Assembly (NCBI RefSeq): GCF_020179475.1 | Contig: NZ_JAILXZ010000001.1 | Span: forward strand, 1,302,001 to 1,366,000 | Reading direction: 5' to 3' | DNA: 64,000 bases | Source of the DNA: Novosphingobium huizhouense | Lineage (GTDB): Bacteria > Pseudomonadota > Alphaproteobacteria > Sphingomonadales > Sphingomonadaceae | Part shown: in pieces, positions 44,878 to 52,987 of the stretch | Numbering within the stretch: position 1 is the stretch's first letter | Layout of the letters: each line of letters starts with the position of its first letter | Translations under genes and position numbers: made by a program | Notes under the pieces: model-generated | Databases searched by the model: none | What the model was told of the DNA's origin: nothing | The model's input: the letters and a program-made list of their open reading frames with translations, nothing else

Positions 44878-44904
44878 ACGGCCGGGGGAAACTCCGGCCG
44901 TTTT
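44878..44904 (+). terminator. Rho-independent terminator after rpoH
   Basis: ACGGCCGG (44878-44885) pairs with CCGGCCGT (44894-44901) around an 8-nt loop and is followed by TTTCGCG. It lies 44 bp after the rpoH stop and just before the convergent small-membrane gene. Confidence 0.8.
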
Positions 44905-44909
44905 CGCGT

Positions 44910-45104
44910 TCAGCGCCCGGCCTTGAGGTAGAAGCGCAGGCCGAAGCCGCAGATCAGCGTCACGCCGATCCACAGCACCACCTGCGAGATCACCACGGTG
45001 CGGTTGAAGCCGTCGTCGGCGGCAGGCAGCAGCAGCAGGAACAGCAGGCCGAGCGAGGCAGCGGCGAAGATCAGCCAGATGCGGGCGGGGGAAGAGCTGG
45101 GCAT
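44910..45104 (-). CDS. Small two-segment membrane protein
   Basis: Function unknown. From ATG 45104 the product is 64 residues with two hydrophobic segments (about 8-24 and 34-54: IWLIFAAASLGLLFLLLL and VVISQVVLWIGVTLICGFG) separated by PAADDGFNRT, and ends FYLKAGR. Small proteins with this plan occur in many sphingomonads. It is divergent from mtgA and converges on rpoH. A longer frame starting at 45212 is possible but adds an Arg-rich stretch. Confidence 0.6.
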   Translation of the reverse strand: MPSSSPARIWLIFAAASLGLLFLLLLPAADDGFNRTVVISQVVLWIGVTLICGFGLRFYLKAGR

Positions 45105-45192
45105 GCGCAGCGGAATAGGCGGCGCGGCGGACGTGGGCAAGCGGATGCGTGCGGATTGATCGCGGCGCTGAACATTGGCTAAGGTGCGCGCA

Positions 45193-45909
45193 ATGGCCAC
45201 CAACGCGCTCAAGCCCTCTCGCCAGACAAGGTCCCGCGGATTCGCCTGGCGGCTCGGCTGGTGGATCGGGCGAGGAATCGTGCTGTTCCTCGCGGTTTCG
45301 GTCGGGCTGACGCTGCTCTACAAGTTCGTGCCGGTGCCCTACACGCTGACGATGGCGATGGATTCCAATGGCGTGACCAAGGACTGGACGCCGCTGTCGC
45401 GCATCGACCGCAACATGGTCGACGCCGCGATCGCCGGTGAGGACTCGAAGTTCTGCAGCCATTCGGGCTTCGACACCGACGCGATGCAGCAGGCCTTCGA
45501 GCGCAACCTGAAAGGCGGGCGCATCCGCGGCGGCTCGACGATCAGCCAGCAGACCGCCAAGAACGTGTTCCTGTGGCAGGGCGGCGGTTACTTCCGCAAA
45601 GGGCTGGAAGCCTGGTTCACCGTGCTGATCGAGCAGATCTGGGGCAAGCGGCGGATCATGGAGGTCTACCTCAACGTCGCCGAGACCGGGATCGGCACCT
45701 ACGGCGTCGAGGCGGGGGCGCAGCGCTACTACAACAAGAGCGCGGCGAGGCTGAGCCGGGTCGAGGCCGCCCGGATCGCGGCGGCCTTCCCGGCGCCCAA
45801 AAGGCGCGAAGTGGTCGGCGCAAGCGGCTTTACCCGCCGCCACGGCAACGCCATCGCCGCGCGCGTCAACGTGGTGCGCGGCGACTACGACGGCTGCGTC
45901 TATCGCTGA
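45193..45909 (+). CDS. mtgA: Monofunctional peptidoglycan glycosyltransferase MtgA
   Basis: MtgA polymerises glycan strands from lipid II in the inner membrane. The 238-residue product has one N-terminal membrane segment (about 26-44) and the GT51 motifs: AAIAGEDSKFCSHSGFD with catalytic Glu83, RGGSTISQQTAKNVFLW with the second Glu-region loop, KRRIMEVYLNVAETG and ARIAAAFPAP. AAGGTG precedes the ATG at 45193. Length agrees with MtgA (about 240). It is divergent from the small membrane protein gene and is followed by 305 bp without a gene. Confidence 0.95.
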   Translation: MATNALKPSRQTRSRGFAWRLGWWIGRGIVLFLAVSVGLTLLYKFVPVPYTLTMAMDSNGVTKDWTPLSRIDRNMVDAAIAGEDSKFCSHSGFDTDAMQQAFERNLKGGRIRGGSTISQQTAKNVFLWQGGGYFRKGLEAWFTVLIEQIWGKRRIMEVYLNVAETGIGTYGVEAGAQRYYNKSAARLSRVEAARIAAAFPAPKRREVVGASGFTRRHGNAIAARVNVVRGDYDGCVYR

Positions 45910-46142
45910 ACCGCGACCGGTCGGGTGCGGGGGCCGCCCGGGGCTGGTGGGCGACCCCCTTCCCGGCAGGTGTACGCCTGCCCTGCCGGAAACCGATGGC
46001 CGGAAACCGGTGCCGGAACTTGATGGCCGGAATCCGGACGCTCGCAACGACCGCCTAGCACGACTGCGCTTGTCAAAGCGGGCGGCGCGCGCCCGTACGA
46101 CTACGTGGCCGCGCCAGAGGGGCCGTGCGGGGCGCCGGGCCG
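45910..46142. other. Non-coding spacer with short direct repeats
   Basis: No recognisable gene between mtgA and the TonB receptor (together with the terminator at 46143 and a 34-bp tail, about 305 bp). A short direct repeat GATGGCCGGAA recurs near 45993 and 46022 with further GGCCGGAA and TGCCGGAA copies, giving three to four related units within about 50 bp. The GGGGGCCGCCCGGGG stretch near 45928 is GC-rich. It may hold a promoter, but none was identified. Confidence 0.5.
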
Positions 46143-46180
46143 GAAAAAGCACGGCGCGGACGGCCAGGGCCATCCGCGCC
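46143..46180 (-). terminator. Terminator of the TonB receptor gene
   Basis: On the minus strand GGCGCGGATGG and CCGTCCGCGCC form an 11-bp stem (one G-U) around a 6-nt loop, then GTGCTTTTTCC gives a U-run. It lies 35 bp downstream of the receptor stop. Confidence 0.8.
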
Positions 46181-46214
46181 GCTCCGCTGCTTCCGCAAGG
46201 AAGCGCGGGAGGGA

Positions 46215-48740
46215 TCAGAAGTCGAGGTTGATCGAGCCCACGATCGTGCGCGGCGCGCCGAATTCTACCTGCGGGTTGTTCGACGCCTGCGGCTGGGTCG
46301 ACAGGTTGGCGAAGTACTTCTGGTCGAACAGGTTGATCACGTTGAGCTGCAGCCAGGCCGAACCGTTGCCGATCTTGCCGAGGGTGAAGCGGGCATCGAG
46401 ATCGACGGTGGTGTAGGAGGGCGCGATCACGTCGTTGATGTCGGTCAGGTAGCGCTTGCCGACATACTTGCCCTGCGCGCCGAGCGAGAAGCGGTCGAGA
46501 TCGAACTGGACGCGCCCGCCGACCTGCCACTTGGGCGTCTCGGCGACGAACTTGTCCTTGGTCGGCGAGAGCACGTTGCCCGAGGCGTCGACCACGTTGT
46601 CCTGCAGCTTGGCGCTGATCCACGAGCCGAACGCGTAAAGCGAGAGCTGGTCGATCGGCTTGAACGCAATGCTGGCGTCGACGCCGTAGCTCTTCACCTT
46701 GCCGACGTTGCGGTCGATGTTGAGCGAGGAGCCGTCCTCGAGCTGCACCTGCGACGAGATGATGCGGTTGCGATAGCCGATGTACCAGCCCGAAAGCTGG
46801 GCCTGGACCCGGCCCGAGGCGTAGCGCAGGCCGAGGTCGAACGAATCGGTGCGCTCGGGCTTGACGTCGATGGTCGGCTGGAGCTTCACCCCGTCGAAGG
46901 CATAGAGGTTGTCGGTGCGCGGCGCCGAGAAGCCCTGGCTGAAGTTGCCGAACACGCTGACTTCGGGCGTGAACTTGTAGACGAAGCCGGCATTGGGCAG
47001 CACGGTGTTGTAGTTGACCGTGCGGTTCTTGTACGGCGCGGCGTAAGCAGGATACTTCGCCGCCACCACGGCTGCGCTCTCGCTGGTGCAGTAGGCGTCG
47101 TTCGAGCTGCCGGGAATCGTCCAGCAGTTGTTGGTCAGGTTGCGCTTGAAGAACGGCGCGCGCACGCCCGCCTGCAGGGTCAGCGCATCGTCCATGAAGT
47201 GGCCGACATATTCGCCCGCGATCTGGTGGAGGATGGCGTAGGACAGCCGGTCGCGCTTCTGGATCACGTTGCCGGCAGCGTCGACCGCGGCGACGTCACC
47301 CTTGATCCCGCCGAAGTCGTCGAGCGGATTGCCGTTGGGCGCGATGTAGCCCGCTTCGCCGGTCTGGCGATGGCGCGCGCGATCATAGGTATAGGCAAGG
47401 CGGACGGTCTGCGAGGGATCGATGTCCCAGCGCAGCGAGGCGGTGGCGCCGAGGCGATGGGTGCGGGTGTTCGAGGGGAAGTAGAGCCGGACGTAGTCGG
47501 CAAGATCGCCGTCGCCGTTGAGATCGACGCCCGCTGCAACGCCTGCGCCGAGGCGCGTGCCCTGGCGGTTGTAGGCGCCGTTCTTTCCGGCTTCGGAGTC
47601 GGTTTCGGCAAAGACCGAGCTGCCGCCGCCGTTGGCGAGGGTGTACTGGTAGCTCGCATCGAGCGTGAAGATCAGGTTGCTCGCCAGCGTGTAGCGCGAA
47701 TTGAAGCGCACGTTGCCGGTGTCGGACGGGTTGATCGACAAGCCGTAGTAGCCGCTGCAGGTGCTCGTCGAACCGCCGCTGGGCGTAACTTCACCGCGCG
47801 GGCCGAGGGTGCAGGTGGCGTCGTTGTTGACGTTGAACAGCGTGTCGAACTGGGCATCCGACAGCTTGCCAAGGTCGAGCGGGTTGGCGGGCGTGTAGAA
47901 GTTGGTCTTGGGATCGACCACAGTGCCGGCCGGAAGCCGCGAGACCATGTCGTTCACGCCGATCCGGCGGTAGAAGTTGTTGCGGTTCTGGTTGTAGTGC
48001 CCGGCGATCGAAACGAAGTCGCCGTTGCCGCCGAGCGGCTGGTAGATGCGTGCGTTGTACTGCGTCTTCCTGATTTCGCCGGGGCCGCGGAACTGGTCGT
48101 AGCGTGTGTTGCTGGCGGCCACGAACGCGCTCGTGCCCCAAGGGCCGAACTCGCCGGTGTCGATCGCGCCGAACACGCGGTTGTAGTCGTAGGTGCCGTG
48201 CGAGTAGTTGAAGGTCGCGCCCAGGTCCTGCTTGGGCAGGCGGGTGCGGTAGTTGACCGTGCCGCCGGCGGCGCTGGCGGTCGGGCTGTCGACGTCGGTC
48301 GCGCCGAAGTTGATGTTGACCTGCTCGATCAGCTCCGAATCGAGCTGCTGGTTGGTGTAGAGCGCGTAGTTGCCCGAATCGTTGACCTGGATGCCGTCGA
48401 AGGTGGCCGAGACGCGCGCGCCGTCGAAGCCGCGGATGCGCAGGTTGCCGCCGCCCGCGCCATAGGGGTCGGTGCTGGTGAAGTTGACGCCGGGGACGAT
48501 GTTGATCGTGTCGAAGATCGCCTTGCCCGGGTTCTGCCGCGCGATCAGCTCCTGCGTCAGCACGGCCTTGGCCTTGGGCGTGTCGGGCGTCTTGATGCCG
48601 TCGACCGCGCGTTCGCCGCGCGCACCGGTGACGACGATCGATTCCTCGACGTCGGCCGAACCGGTGGACTGGGCGAAGGCGGCCTGGCCGCCCGCGACGA
48701 TCGCGAGCACGCTCGCGGCGGTGAGGAGATTGCGTTGCAT
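46215..48740 (-). CDS. TonB-dependent outer-membrane receptor
   Basis: An 841-residue TonB-dependent transporter. It has a signal peptide (about 1-24, AAFAQ), a plug domain (about 35-170, with IVVTGARGERAVDGIKTPDT, GGGNLRIRGFDGARVSATFD and GGTVNYRTR) and a C-terminal beta-barrel ending VGSINLDF with a terminal Phe. Its plug is of the CirA/FepA-like siderophore-receptor type. ATG 48740 begins the signal peptide. There is no TonB-box match obvious by eye, no adjacent exbB or tonB, and the ligand is unknown. About 490 bp without a gene lie upstream and probably hold its control region. Confidence 0.93.
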   Translation of the reverse strand: MQRNLLTAASVLAIVAGGQAAFAQSTGSADVEESIVVTGARGERAVDGIKTPDTPKAKAVLTQELIARQNPGKAIFDTINIVPGVNFTSTDPYGAGGGNLRIRGFDGARVSATFDGIQVNDSGNYALYTNQQLDSELIEQVNINFGATDVDSPTASAAGGTVNYRTRLPKQDLGATFNYSHGTYDYNRVFGAIDTGEFGPWGTSAFVAASNTRYDQFRGPGEIRKTQYNARIYQPLGGNGDFVSIAGHYNQNRNNFYRRIGVNDMVSRLPAGTVVDPKTNFYTPANPLDLGKLSDAQFDTLFNVNNDATCTLGPRGEVTPSGGSTSTCSGYYGLSINPSDTGNVRFNSRYTLASNLIFTLDASYQYTLANGGGSSVFAETDSEAGKNGAYNRQGTRLGAGVAAGVDLNGDGDLADYVRLYFPSNTRTHRLGATASLRWDIDPSQTVRLAYTYDRARHRQTGEAGYIAPNGNPLDDFGGIKGDVAAVDAAGNVIQKRDRLSYAILHQIAGEYVGHFMDDALTLQAGVRAPFFKRNLTNNCWTIPGSSNDAYCTSESAAVVAAKYPAYAAPYKNRTVNYNTVLPNAGFVYKFTPEVSVFGNFSQGFSAPRTDNLYAFDGVKLQPTIDVKPERTDSFDLGLRYASGRVQAQLSGWYIGYRNRIISSQVQLEDGSSLNIDRNVGKVKSYGVDASIAFKPIDQLSLYAFGSWISAKLQDNVVDASGNVLSPTKDKFVAETPKWQVGGRVQFDLDRFSLGAQGKYVGKRYLTDINDVIAPSYTTVDLDARFTLGKIGNGSAWLQLNVINLFDQKYFANLSTQPQASNNPQVEFGAPRTIVGSINLDF

Positions 48741-49229
48741 CGAAGTACCCCGTCTGTTGCCCGGCTGGGAGAGGCCCGGGCGGAATTTTGCGAACCCTCG
48801 TGCAGGCGAGCGCCGCACGGCGGACCCGGTTGGAGCGCGCCATGCGGCACGCGCCCTGCCGGGACGGGCGCGCCTTTAGCGGCGCCCGCGGGGCCGCCAA
48901 AGAGGCCCGGTGTGACACCTCCAAGACACTTTCGTGAGGATTAAAATCCTATCATTGGATATGCGACATCATGGGCAACGAAAGGCATCCCATAGCGCAC
49001 GAAAATTTCACGAAATCAGCGGTATGGGATAGGAAACTGTTGGCTGTGGCATCGCTGCAACGCAGCGGGAAAAAGCCTTTGACGCGCAGGGGCGAGGCAA
49101 TCGCAACCTATCGGAAGATATAGGGGAACCGAAGCGGCTTTGCGGCGTTGCGCGGCGCCCTTCGGGCGCGCCCGGCGCCCCCTCTCGTGAACCGGCTTCT
49201 GTCAGCGAGCGACAGGGGCGAAAGGGCGT
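48741..49229. other. Control region upstream of the TonB receptor, no gene seen
   Basis: No convincing gene in about 490 bp. A more AT-rich core at about 48930-49050 has an inverted repeat AGGATT-AA-AATCCT (48937-48950) and, farther, ATCCCATA (48987-48994) with TATGGGAT (49023-49030), 28 bp apart. Nearby ACGAAA words recur. A GC-rich CGCCC-TTC-GGGCG hairpin lies near 49160. This fits a regulated promoter for the receptor, such as an iron-responsive one, but no known operator could be assigned. Confidence 0.45.
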
Positions 49230-50012
49230 TCAGGCCGGCGGAGCGGCGGGAGCCTCGGCCGTCAGCAGCCAGCGCGCGGTGCCCTCGAGCCCGATCGCGG
49301 TGAGCCGCCCCGAGGCATAGGCACCGGTGTCGATGCCGATGCGCAACGGGGTGACTTCGGCCATCTCGGTGATCGTGTGGCCGTGGACGACGGCGAAGTC
49401 GCGCGCCGTGCGGTCCTGGATGAACTCGCCACGGATCCAGCGCAAATCGGCGACCTGCTGGTCCTCGATCGCGACGCCGGGGCGGATTCCGGCATGGACG
49501 AACAGGTAGTCGCCGATGCGGATGCGGTCTTCCATCGCTTCCATGAAGGCGACGTCGCCCGCGGGCACGACCTGCGGCATCAGCGCGCGCAGTTCCTCGA
49601 TCGTGGTCCGCTCGTAGGCGTCGTAGTCCATGTAGCTGAGCAGCGTCTCGCGCCCGCCGTGGCGCAGGAAATGGCGCAGCGTATCGTCGCGGCGGAACGC
49701 GCCGAGGAACATCTCCTCGTGGTTGCCGGCGAGCACGCGGACGGTGCGGGTGCGCGCCCAGGCCTGTGCGGTGCGGATCACCCCGGCGCTGTCGGGGCCG
49801 CGGTCGACGAGATCGCCGAGCAGGATCACCGTGGTCTGCGCAGGGCCGCGCGCGGCATCGTCGGCTTCGATCCGCTCGATCATCGCCTCGAACAGGTCGA
49901 GTCGGCCGTGGATGTCGCCCACGGCATAGACGCGCTCGCCCGCGGGGACCGCGGTCTGCGGCGCGGGCTGGTCCTGGCGGCCGGCGAAAAGGGAGCGGAG
50001 CTTCTTGATCAT
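49230..50012 (-). CDS. PPP-family metallophosphatase
   Basis: A calcineurin-like phosphoesterase of 260 residues in the bacterial PPP serine/threonine phosphatase group. The three metal-binding motifs are intact: GDIHGR (about 33-38), GDLVDRGPDS (about 66-75) and GNHEEM (about 96-101), with VVHGHTITEM further on. Similar proteins act as protein phosphatases or diadenosine tetraphosphatases. ATG 50012 begins MIKKLRSLFAGRQ. It is divergent from the outer-membrane protein gene at 50271, with an inverted repeat between them. Substrate unknown. Confidence 0.9.
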   Translation of the reverse strand: MIKKLRSLFAGRQDQPAPQTAVPAGERVYAVGDIHGRLDLFEAMIERIEADDAARGPAQTTVILLGDLVDRGPDSAGVIRTAQAWARTRTVRVLAGNHEEMFLGAFRRDDTLRHFLRHGGRETLLSYMDYDAYERTTIEELRALMPQVVPAGDVAFMEAMEDRIRIGDYLFVHAGIRPGVAIEDQQVADLRWIRGEFIQDRTARDFAVVHGHTITEMAEVTPLRIGIDTGAYASGRLTAIGLEGTARWLLTAEAPAAPPA

Positions 50013-50054
50013 GATCGCGCGCTACGTGCCGGGCGATAAGCCCATTGTGACGCG

Positions 50055-50140
50055 GCGCACAAGTCGCAGCGGCCACGTGGTGCGGAAAAGCCACATTCCG
50101 ACGCAAACCAGCAATATTCGGTTACATTGGACTTGTGCGC
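50055..50140. promoter_or_regulatory. Spaced inverted repeat in the phosphatase/outer-membrane protein divergent region
   Basis: GCGCACAAGTC at 50055-50065 is repeated as its inverse complement GACTTGTGCGC at 50130-50140, 64 bp apart. Between and just after them GCAATAT occurs twice (near 50111 and 50142). Both genes read away from this region, so a shared looping regulator is possible. Confidence 0.45.
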
Positions 50141-50270
50141 TGCAATATCTGGATGCACCGATGCTGGCGCAGGCCCAAGCCGCCCCGCATCCCGCGACCG
50201 GGACACGACAGAGGGCGACAGGACCCGCGCAGGTGGGACGCCGCGTCAAGACCCAAGCAAAGGAATGCTC

Positions 50271-51059
50271 ATGCGCACGTCCATCAAGGCCCTCCTGGCC
50301 TCGACCCTTTTCCTCGCCGCCGCGACCCCGGCGCTGGCCGACGACACCGCGCCGCCCAGCGACATCAAGATCAGCGGCTCGGCCGCGATCGTCAGCCAGT
50401 ACCGCTTCCGCGGCATCGCCCAGTCGGACAACAAGCCGGCGGTGCAGGGCGCGCTGACGATCTCGCATTCGTCGGGCTTCTATGTCTCGACCTGGGGCTC
50501 GAGCGCGACCGGCGGCAACAGCGCGGTGCAGATCGGCGGCACCGAGATCGACGTCTACGGCGGCTTCGCCCATGCGCTGGGCAGCAGCGGGGTCAACGTC
50601 GACGTCGGCGTCTACGGCTATCTCTATCCGGGCGCGCCGGCCGCCAACTACTACGAAGTCTACGGCTCGCTCTCGGGCGCGCTCGGCCCGGTCAACGCCA
50701 AGGCGGGCGTGAACTTCGCCCCGGCGCAGAAGAACCTGCGGATCTACCCCACGCACACCAACACCTATGTTTACGGCGAACTGTCGAGCGCGATCCCCAA
50801 CACCCCGCTGACGGTGCACTCGCACCTCGGCCACACCGGCGGCGCGTTCGACTGGACCAAGCAGTACCTCGACTATTCGGTCGGCGTCGGCGCGACCTAC
50901 AAGAACTTGACGCTCGACGTCTCGTGGGTCGGCACCAACGTCAGCCGCGCCGATGCCCGCGCGGTGCCGTTCAACGACGGCAGCGGCGTGCCTTCGGCGC
51001 GCGAGACCTATCGCGCGGCCAAGGACGTCGCGGTGGTCTCGCTGACCGCCACGTTCTGA
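50271..51059 (+). CDS. TorF-family putative outer-membrane protein
   Basis: A 262-residue protein of the TorF (TIGR02001) family, presumed outer-membrane porin. It has a signal peptide (about 1-23, ATPALA/DD), then SQYRFRGIAQSDNKPAVQGA, the family-typical N-terminal motif, and alternating beta-strand sequence to a terminal AVVSLTATF. AAAGGA lies 6 nt before ATG 50271; an ATG two codons earlier is possible. A 14-bp tandem duplication spans the stop codon (51047-51077), and a terminator follows. Confidence 0.82.
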   Translation: MRTSIKALLASTLFLAAATPALADDTAPPSDIKISGSAAIVSQYRFRGIAQSDNKPAVQGALTISHSSGFYVSTWGSSATGGNSAVQIGGTEIDVYGGFAHALGSSGVNVDVGVYGYLYPGAPAANYYEVYGSLSGALGPVNAKAGVNFAPAQKNLRIYPTHTNTYVYGELSSAIPNTPLTVHSHLGHTGGAFDWTKQYLDYSVGVGATYKNLTLDVSWVGTNVSRADARAVPFNDGSGVPSARETYRAAKDVAVVSLTATF

Positions 51060-51077
51060 TCGCCACGTTCTGATCGC
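51047..51077 (+). repeat. 14-bp tandem duplication over a stop codon
   Basis: CGCCACGTTCTGAT occurs twice in direct tandem (51047-51060 and 51061-51074) and a third copy begins (CGC). The first copy contains the TGA stop of the outer-membrane protein gene, so the second copy is non-coding. It looks like a slippage or recombination scar. Confidence 0.95.
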
Positions 51078-51125
51078 AAGGGGGGGCGCGCGGCGCATCG
51101 GCGCCGTGACCCCACGGCAAAGCGG

Positions 51126-51165
51126 AAGGCCTGCGGGGCGAGCGCCCGGCAGGCCTTTCCTTTTG
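51126..51165 (+). terminator. Terminator after the outer-membrane protein gene
   Basis: AAGGCCTGC (51126-51134) pairs with GCAGGCCTT (51149-51157) around a 14-nt loop and is followed by TCCTTTTGG. It lies between two genes read in the same direction. Confidence 0.75.
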
Positions 51166-51221
51166 GGCGCGGGCGCCTATCTCTCGGGCCATCATTCCCC
51201 CGCGACGAGGCCCGTTCTGCC

Positions 51222-51656
51222 GTGACCAAGTACCTCCACACCATGATCCGCGTCACCGACCCCGAGGCGACGATCGCCTTCTTCCGCCTGATCGGGCTCG
51301 AGGAAGTGCGGCGCTTCGACAGCGAGGCCGGACGCTTCACGCTGATCTTCCTGGCAGCGCCGGGCGAGGAGGGCGTTGCCGAAGTGGAGCTGACCTACAA
51401 CTGGCCCGACGCCGACGGGCAGGGCGAGACCTACACTGGCGGGCGCAACTTCGGCCATCTCGCCTACCAGGTCGACGACATCTACGAGACCTGCCAGCGC
51501 TTCCTCGATGCCGGGCTGACCGTCCACCGCCCCCCGCGCGACGGGCACATGGCTTTCGTCAAGTCGCCCGACGGGATCTCGGTCGAACTGCTCCAGAAGG
51601 GCCGGCTCGAACCGCGCGAGCCGTGGGCGAGCATGGAGAACACCGGCACCTGGTAG
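51222..51656 (+). CDS. gloA: Lactoylglutathione lyase (glyoxalase I)
   Basis: Glyoxalase I converts the methylglyoxal-glutathione hemithioacetal to S-lactoylglutathione. The 144-residue product has the metal and catalytic residues in their usual places: His in YLHTMIRV (about 6), Glu in VELTYNW (about 56), His in NFGHLAYQVDD (about 78) and Glu in ISVELLQKG (about 123). GTG 51222 is the start. The length is typical of GloA. It stands alone between terminator and tRNA-Thr. Confidence 0.92.
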   Translation: MTKYLHTMIRVTDPEATIAFFRLIGLEEVRRFDSEAGRFTLIFLAAPGEEGVAEVELTYNWPDADGQGETYTGGRNFGHLAYQVDDIYETCQRFLDAGLTVHRPPRDGHMAFVKSPDGISVELLQKGRLEPREPWASMENTGTW

Positions 51657-51778
51657 GGCGCGGCAGGACCTTGCGCAAACCCGCGCGCAAACCCCGCGCA
51701 AACTGCGCGCACACGCTGCCGAAACCCCTTGCCACTGGCTGAACCGCTGGCTAAAGCGCGCCCCTGCCCACAAGGCAC

Positions 51779-51854
51779 GCCGCTTTAGCTCAGTCGGTAG
51801 AGCACATCATTCGTAATGATGGGGTCACGTGTTCGAGTCACGTAAGCGGCACCA
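51779..51854 (+). tRNA. tRNA-Thr (anticodon CGU)
   Basis: The 76-nt sequence has acceptor GCCGCTT/AAGCGGC, anticodon stem CATCA/TGATG, loop TTCGTAA with anticodon CGT at 51812-51814, T-arm ACGTG-TTCGAGT-CACGT and encoded CCA. It reads ACG. The adjoining downstream 1.6 kb is degraded sequence, so the tRNA could have been an integration site, but no duplicated tRNA end was found. Confidence 0.95.
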
Positions 51855-52371
51855 TTTTCCAGGAAATTCGCAAGTTTGCGGCGGTGAGCCGGTTTGATCA
51901 GGCTCGCCTGGGCGCGGCGCCGGCGTGGGCCATTGCGCCGCTTCAAGCCCCTCAGTATTCTTCTCGCTGGTCCCGGCAGACGCGCGGACGGTGGCGTGCT
52001 CCCCCGCAGCTTCAGTGCCGGGGTTGGCTGGGGCGGCCGATAGCTCCGCCGCCAAGACCGTGCCTCGCTGCCTTCGACCGGGAGCTAATAGCGCCAGATC
52101 CGCATAGTCGTCGTGTGATCTTGCGCTTGTCGCGCACGGGTTCCGGCAAAAGCGCCGTGGAATCCGGCAGGGCATTTCATGAACGCGTCATTGAATTACG
52201 GTGATGGGGCCCTGCGAGTGTTGGGGACCGTCGGTCTCACGGTTTGACATTGCCTGCGCTTTCGGAAGAACTTGAATGGATTTCGACCCGGTCGCCGGGT
52301 TGTCAGGCGGCCTGCGCCGCGACCGGAATTGTCGTGCGTCGAAGGCACGGTGTGAACTGGAGGCAAGGACA
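51855..52371. other. Degraded or non-coding stretch after tRNA-Thr
   Basis: No recognisable protein in 517 bp. Frames on both strands give short, low-complexity products, one of which merely reads the tRNA in antisense. A perfect TTGACA (52244-52249) with a weak AGAACT 17 bp later could drive the HD-domain gene at 52372. Together with the truncated genes that follow, this suggests a worn remnant of acquired DNA. Confidence 0.45.
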
Positions 52372-52926
52372 ATGACCGACCTGACCCACCGTTTCGAGGA
52401 CGCGCTTGGCCTTGCGACGCGGCTGCATCGCACGCAGCGGCGCAAGGGAACGGACATCCCTTATGTCGCTCACCTGCTCGGCGTCGCCGCGATCGCGCTC
52501 GAACTGGGCGCGGACGAGGACCAGGGCGGTGCGCCGGTGCTGGCCGAGATCGAGGCGCGCTTCGGCCCGCGCGTCGCTGGCATGGTCGCCGCCAACACCG
52601 ACGGAACGCCCGACGCGGCGACTGGCGAGAAGGCCCCGTGGCGGGCGCGCAAACTCGCCTACATCGCAGGCATGGCGGACAAGGACGCAGACGCGCTGCT
52701 GGTCAGCCTTGCCGACAAGACCCACAACGCTCGCGCCATCGTCGACGATCTCGCGCTCCACGGCGAAGCGCTGTGGGCCCGCTTCAACGGCGGGCGCGAC
52801 GGCACGCTGTGGTACTACGACGCGCTGGCCGAAGCGTTCGTCCGCCATCTCCCAGGTCCAGGCGCCGACCGCCTGCGCGCGGTGGTGCGCGAGATGCACG
52901 TGTTGGCGAGGGAACTGCCGGCATGA
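52372..52926 (+). CDS. RelA/SpoT-like HD-domain protein lacking the HD motif
   Basis: A 184-residue relative of the small RelA/SpoT-type HD phosphohydrolases. ATG 52372 has GGAGG upstream. The N-terminal conserved part RLHRTQRRKGTDIPYVAHLL and later ALLVSLADKTHNARAIVDDL are typical. Between them the segment that should carry the metal-binding His-Asp (usually AALLHDAVEDQGG) is absent: GADEDQ runs straight into GGAPVLAEIEARFG. In the family the two flanking EDQ words are about 13 residues apart, so an in-frame loss between repeats is the simplest explanation. The protein is probably inactive. The gene could be a decaying or repurposed copy. Confidence 0.75.
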   Translation: MTDLTHRFEDALGLATRLHRTQRRKGTDIPYVAHLLGVAAIALELGADEDQGGAPVLAEIEARFGPRVAGMVAANTDGTPDAATGEKAPWRARKLAYIAGMADKDADALLVSLADKTHNARAIVDDLALHGEALWARFNGGRDGTLWYYDALAEAFVRHLPGPGADRLRAVVREMHVLARELPA

Positions 52927-52987
52927 TGCGGCCCGCGCTCAGCAACTCAGACACCCGCTTCGGAGCACGCTGGTCATAGCGGCCGCG

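Noticed and set aside
46125..48944. Long plus-strand open frame (939 codons) over the TonB receptor
   Set aside because: Antisense to an intact 841-residue receptor with signal peptide, plug and barrel; the frame is Val/Asp/Arg-rich.
51825..52204. Short open frames on both strands after tRNA-Thr
   Set aside because: One reads the tRNA in antisense; neither has a recognisable domain or ribosome-binding site.
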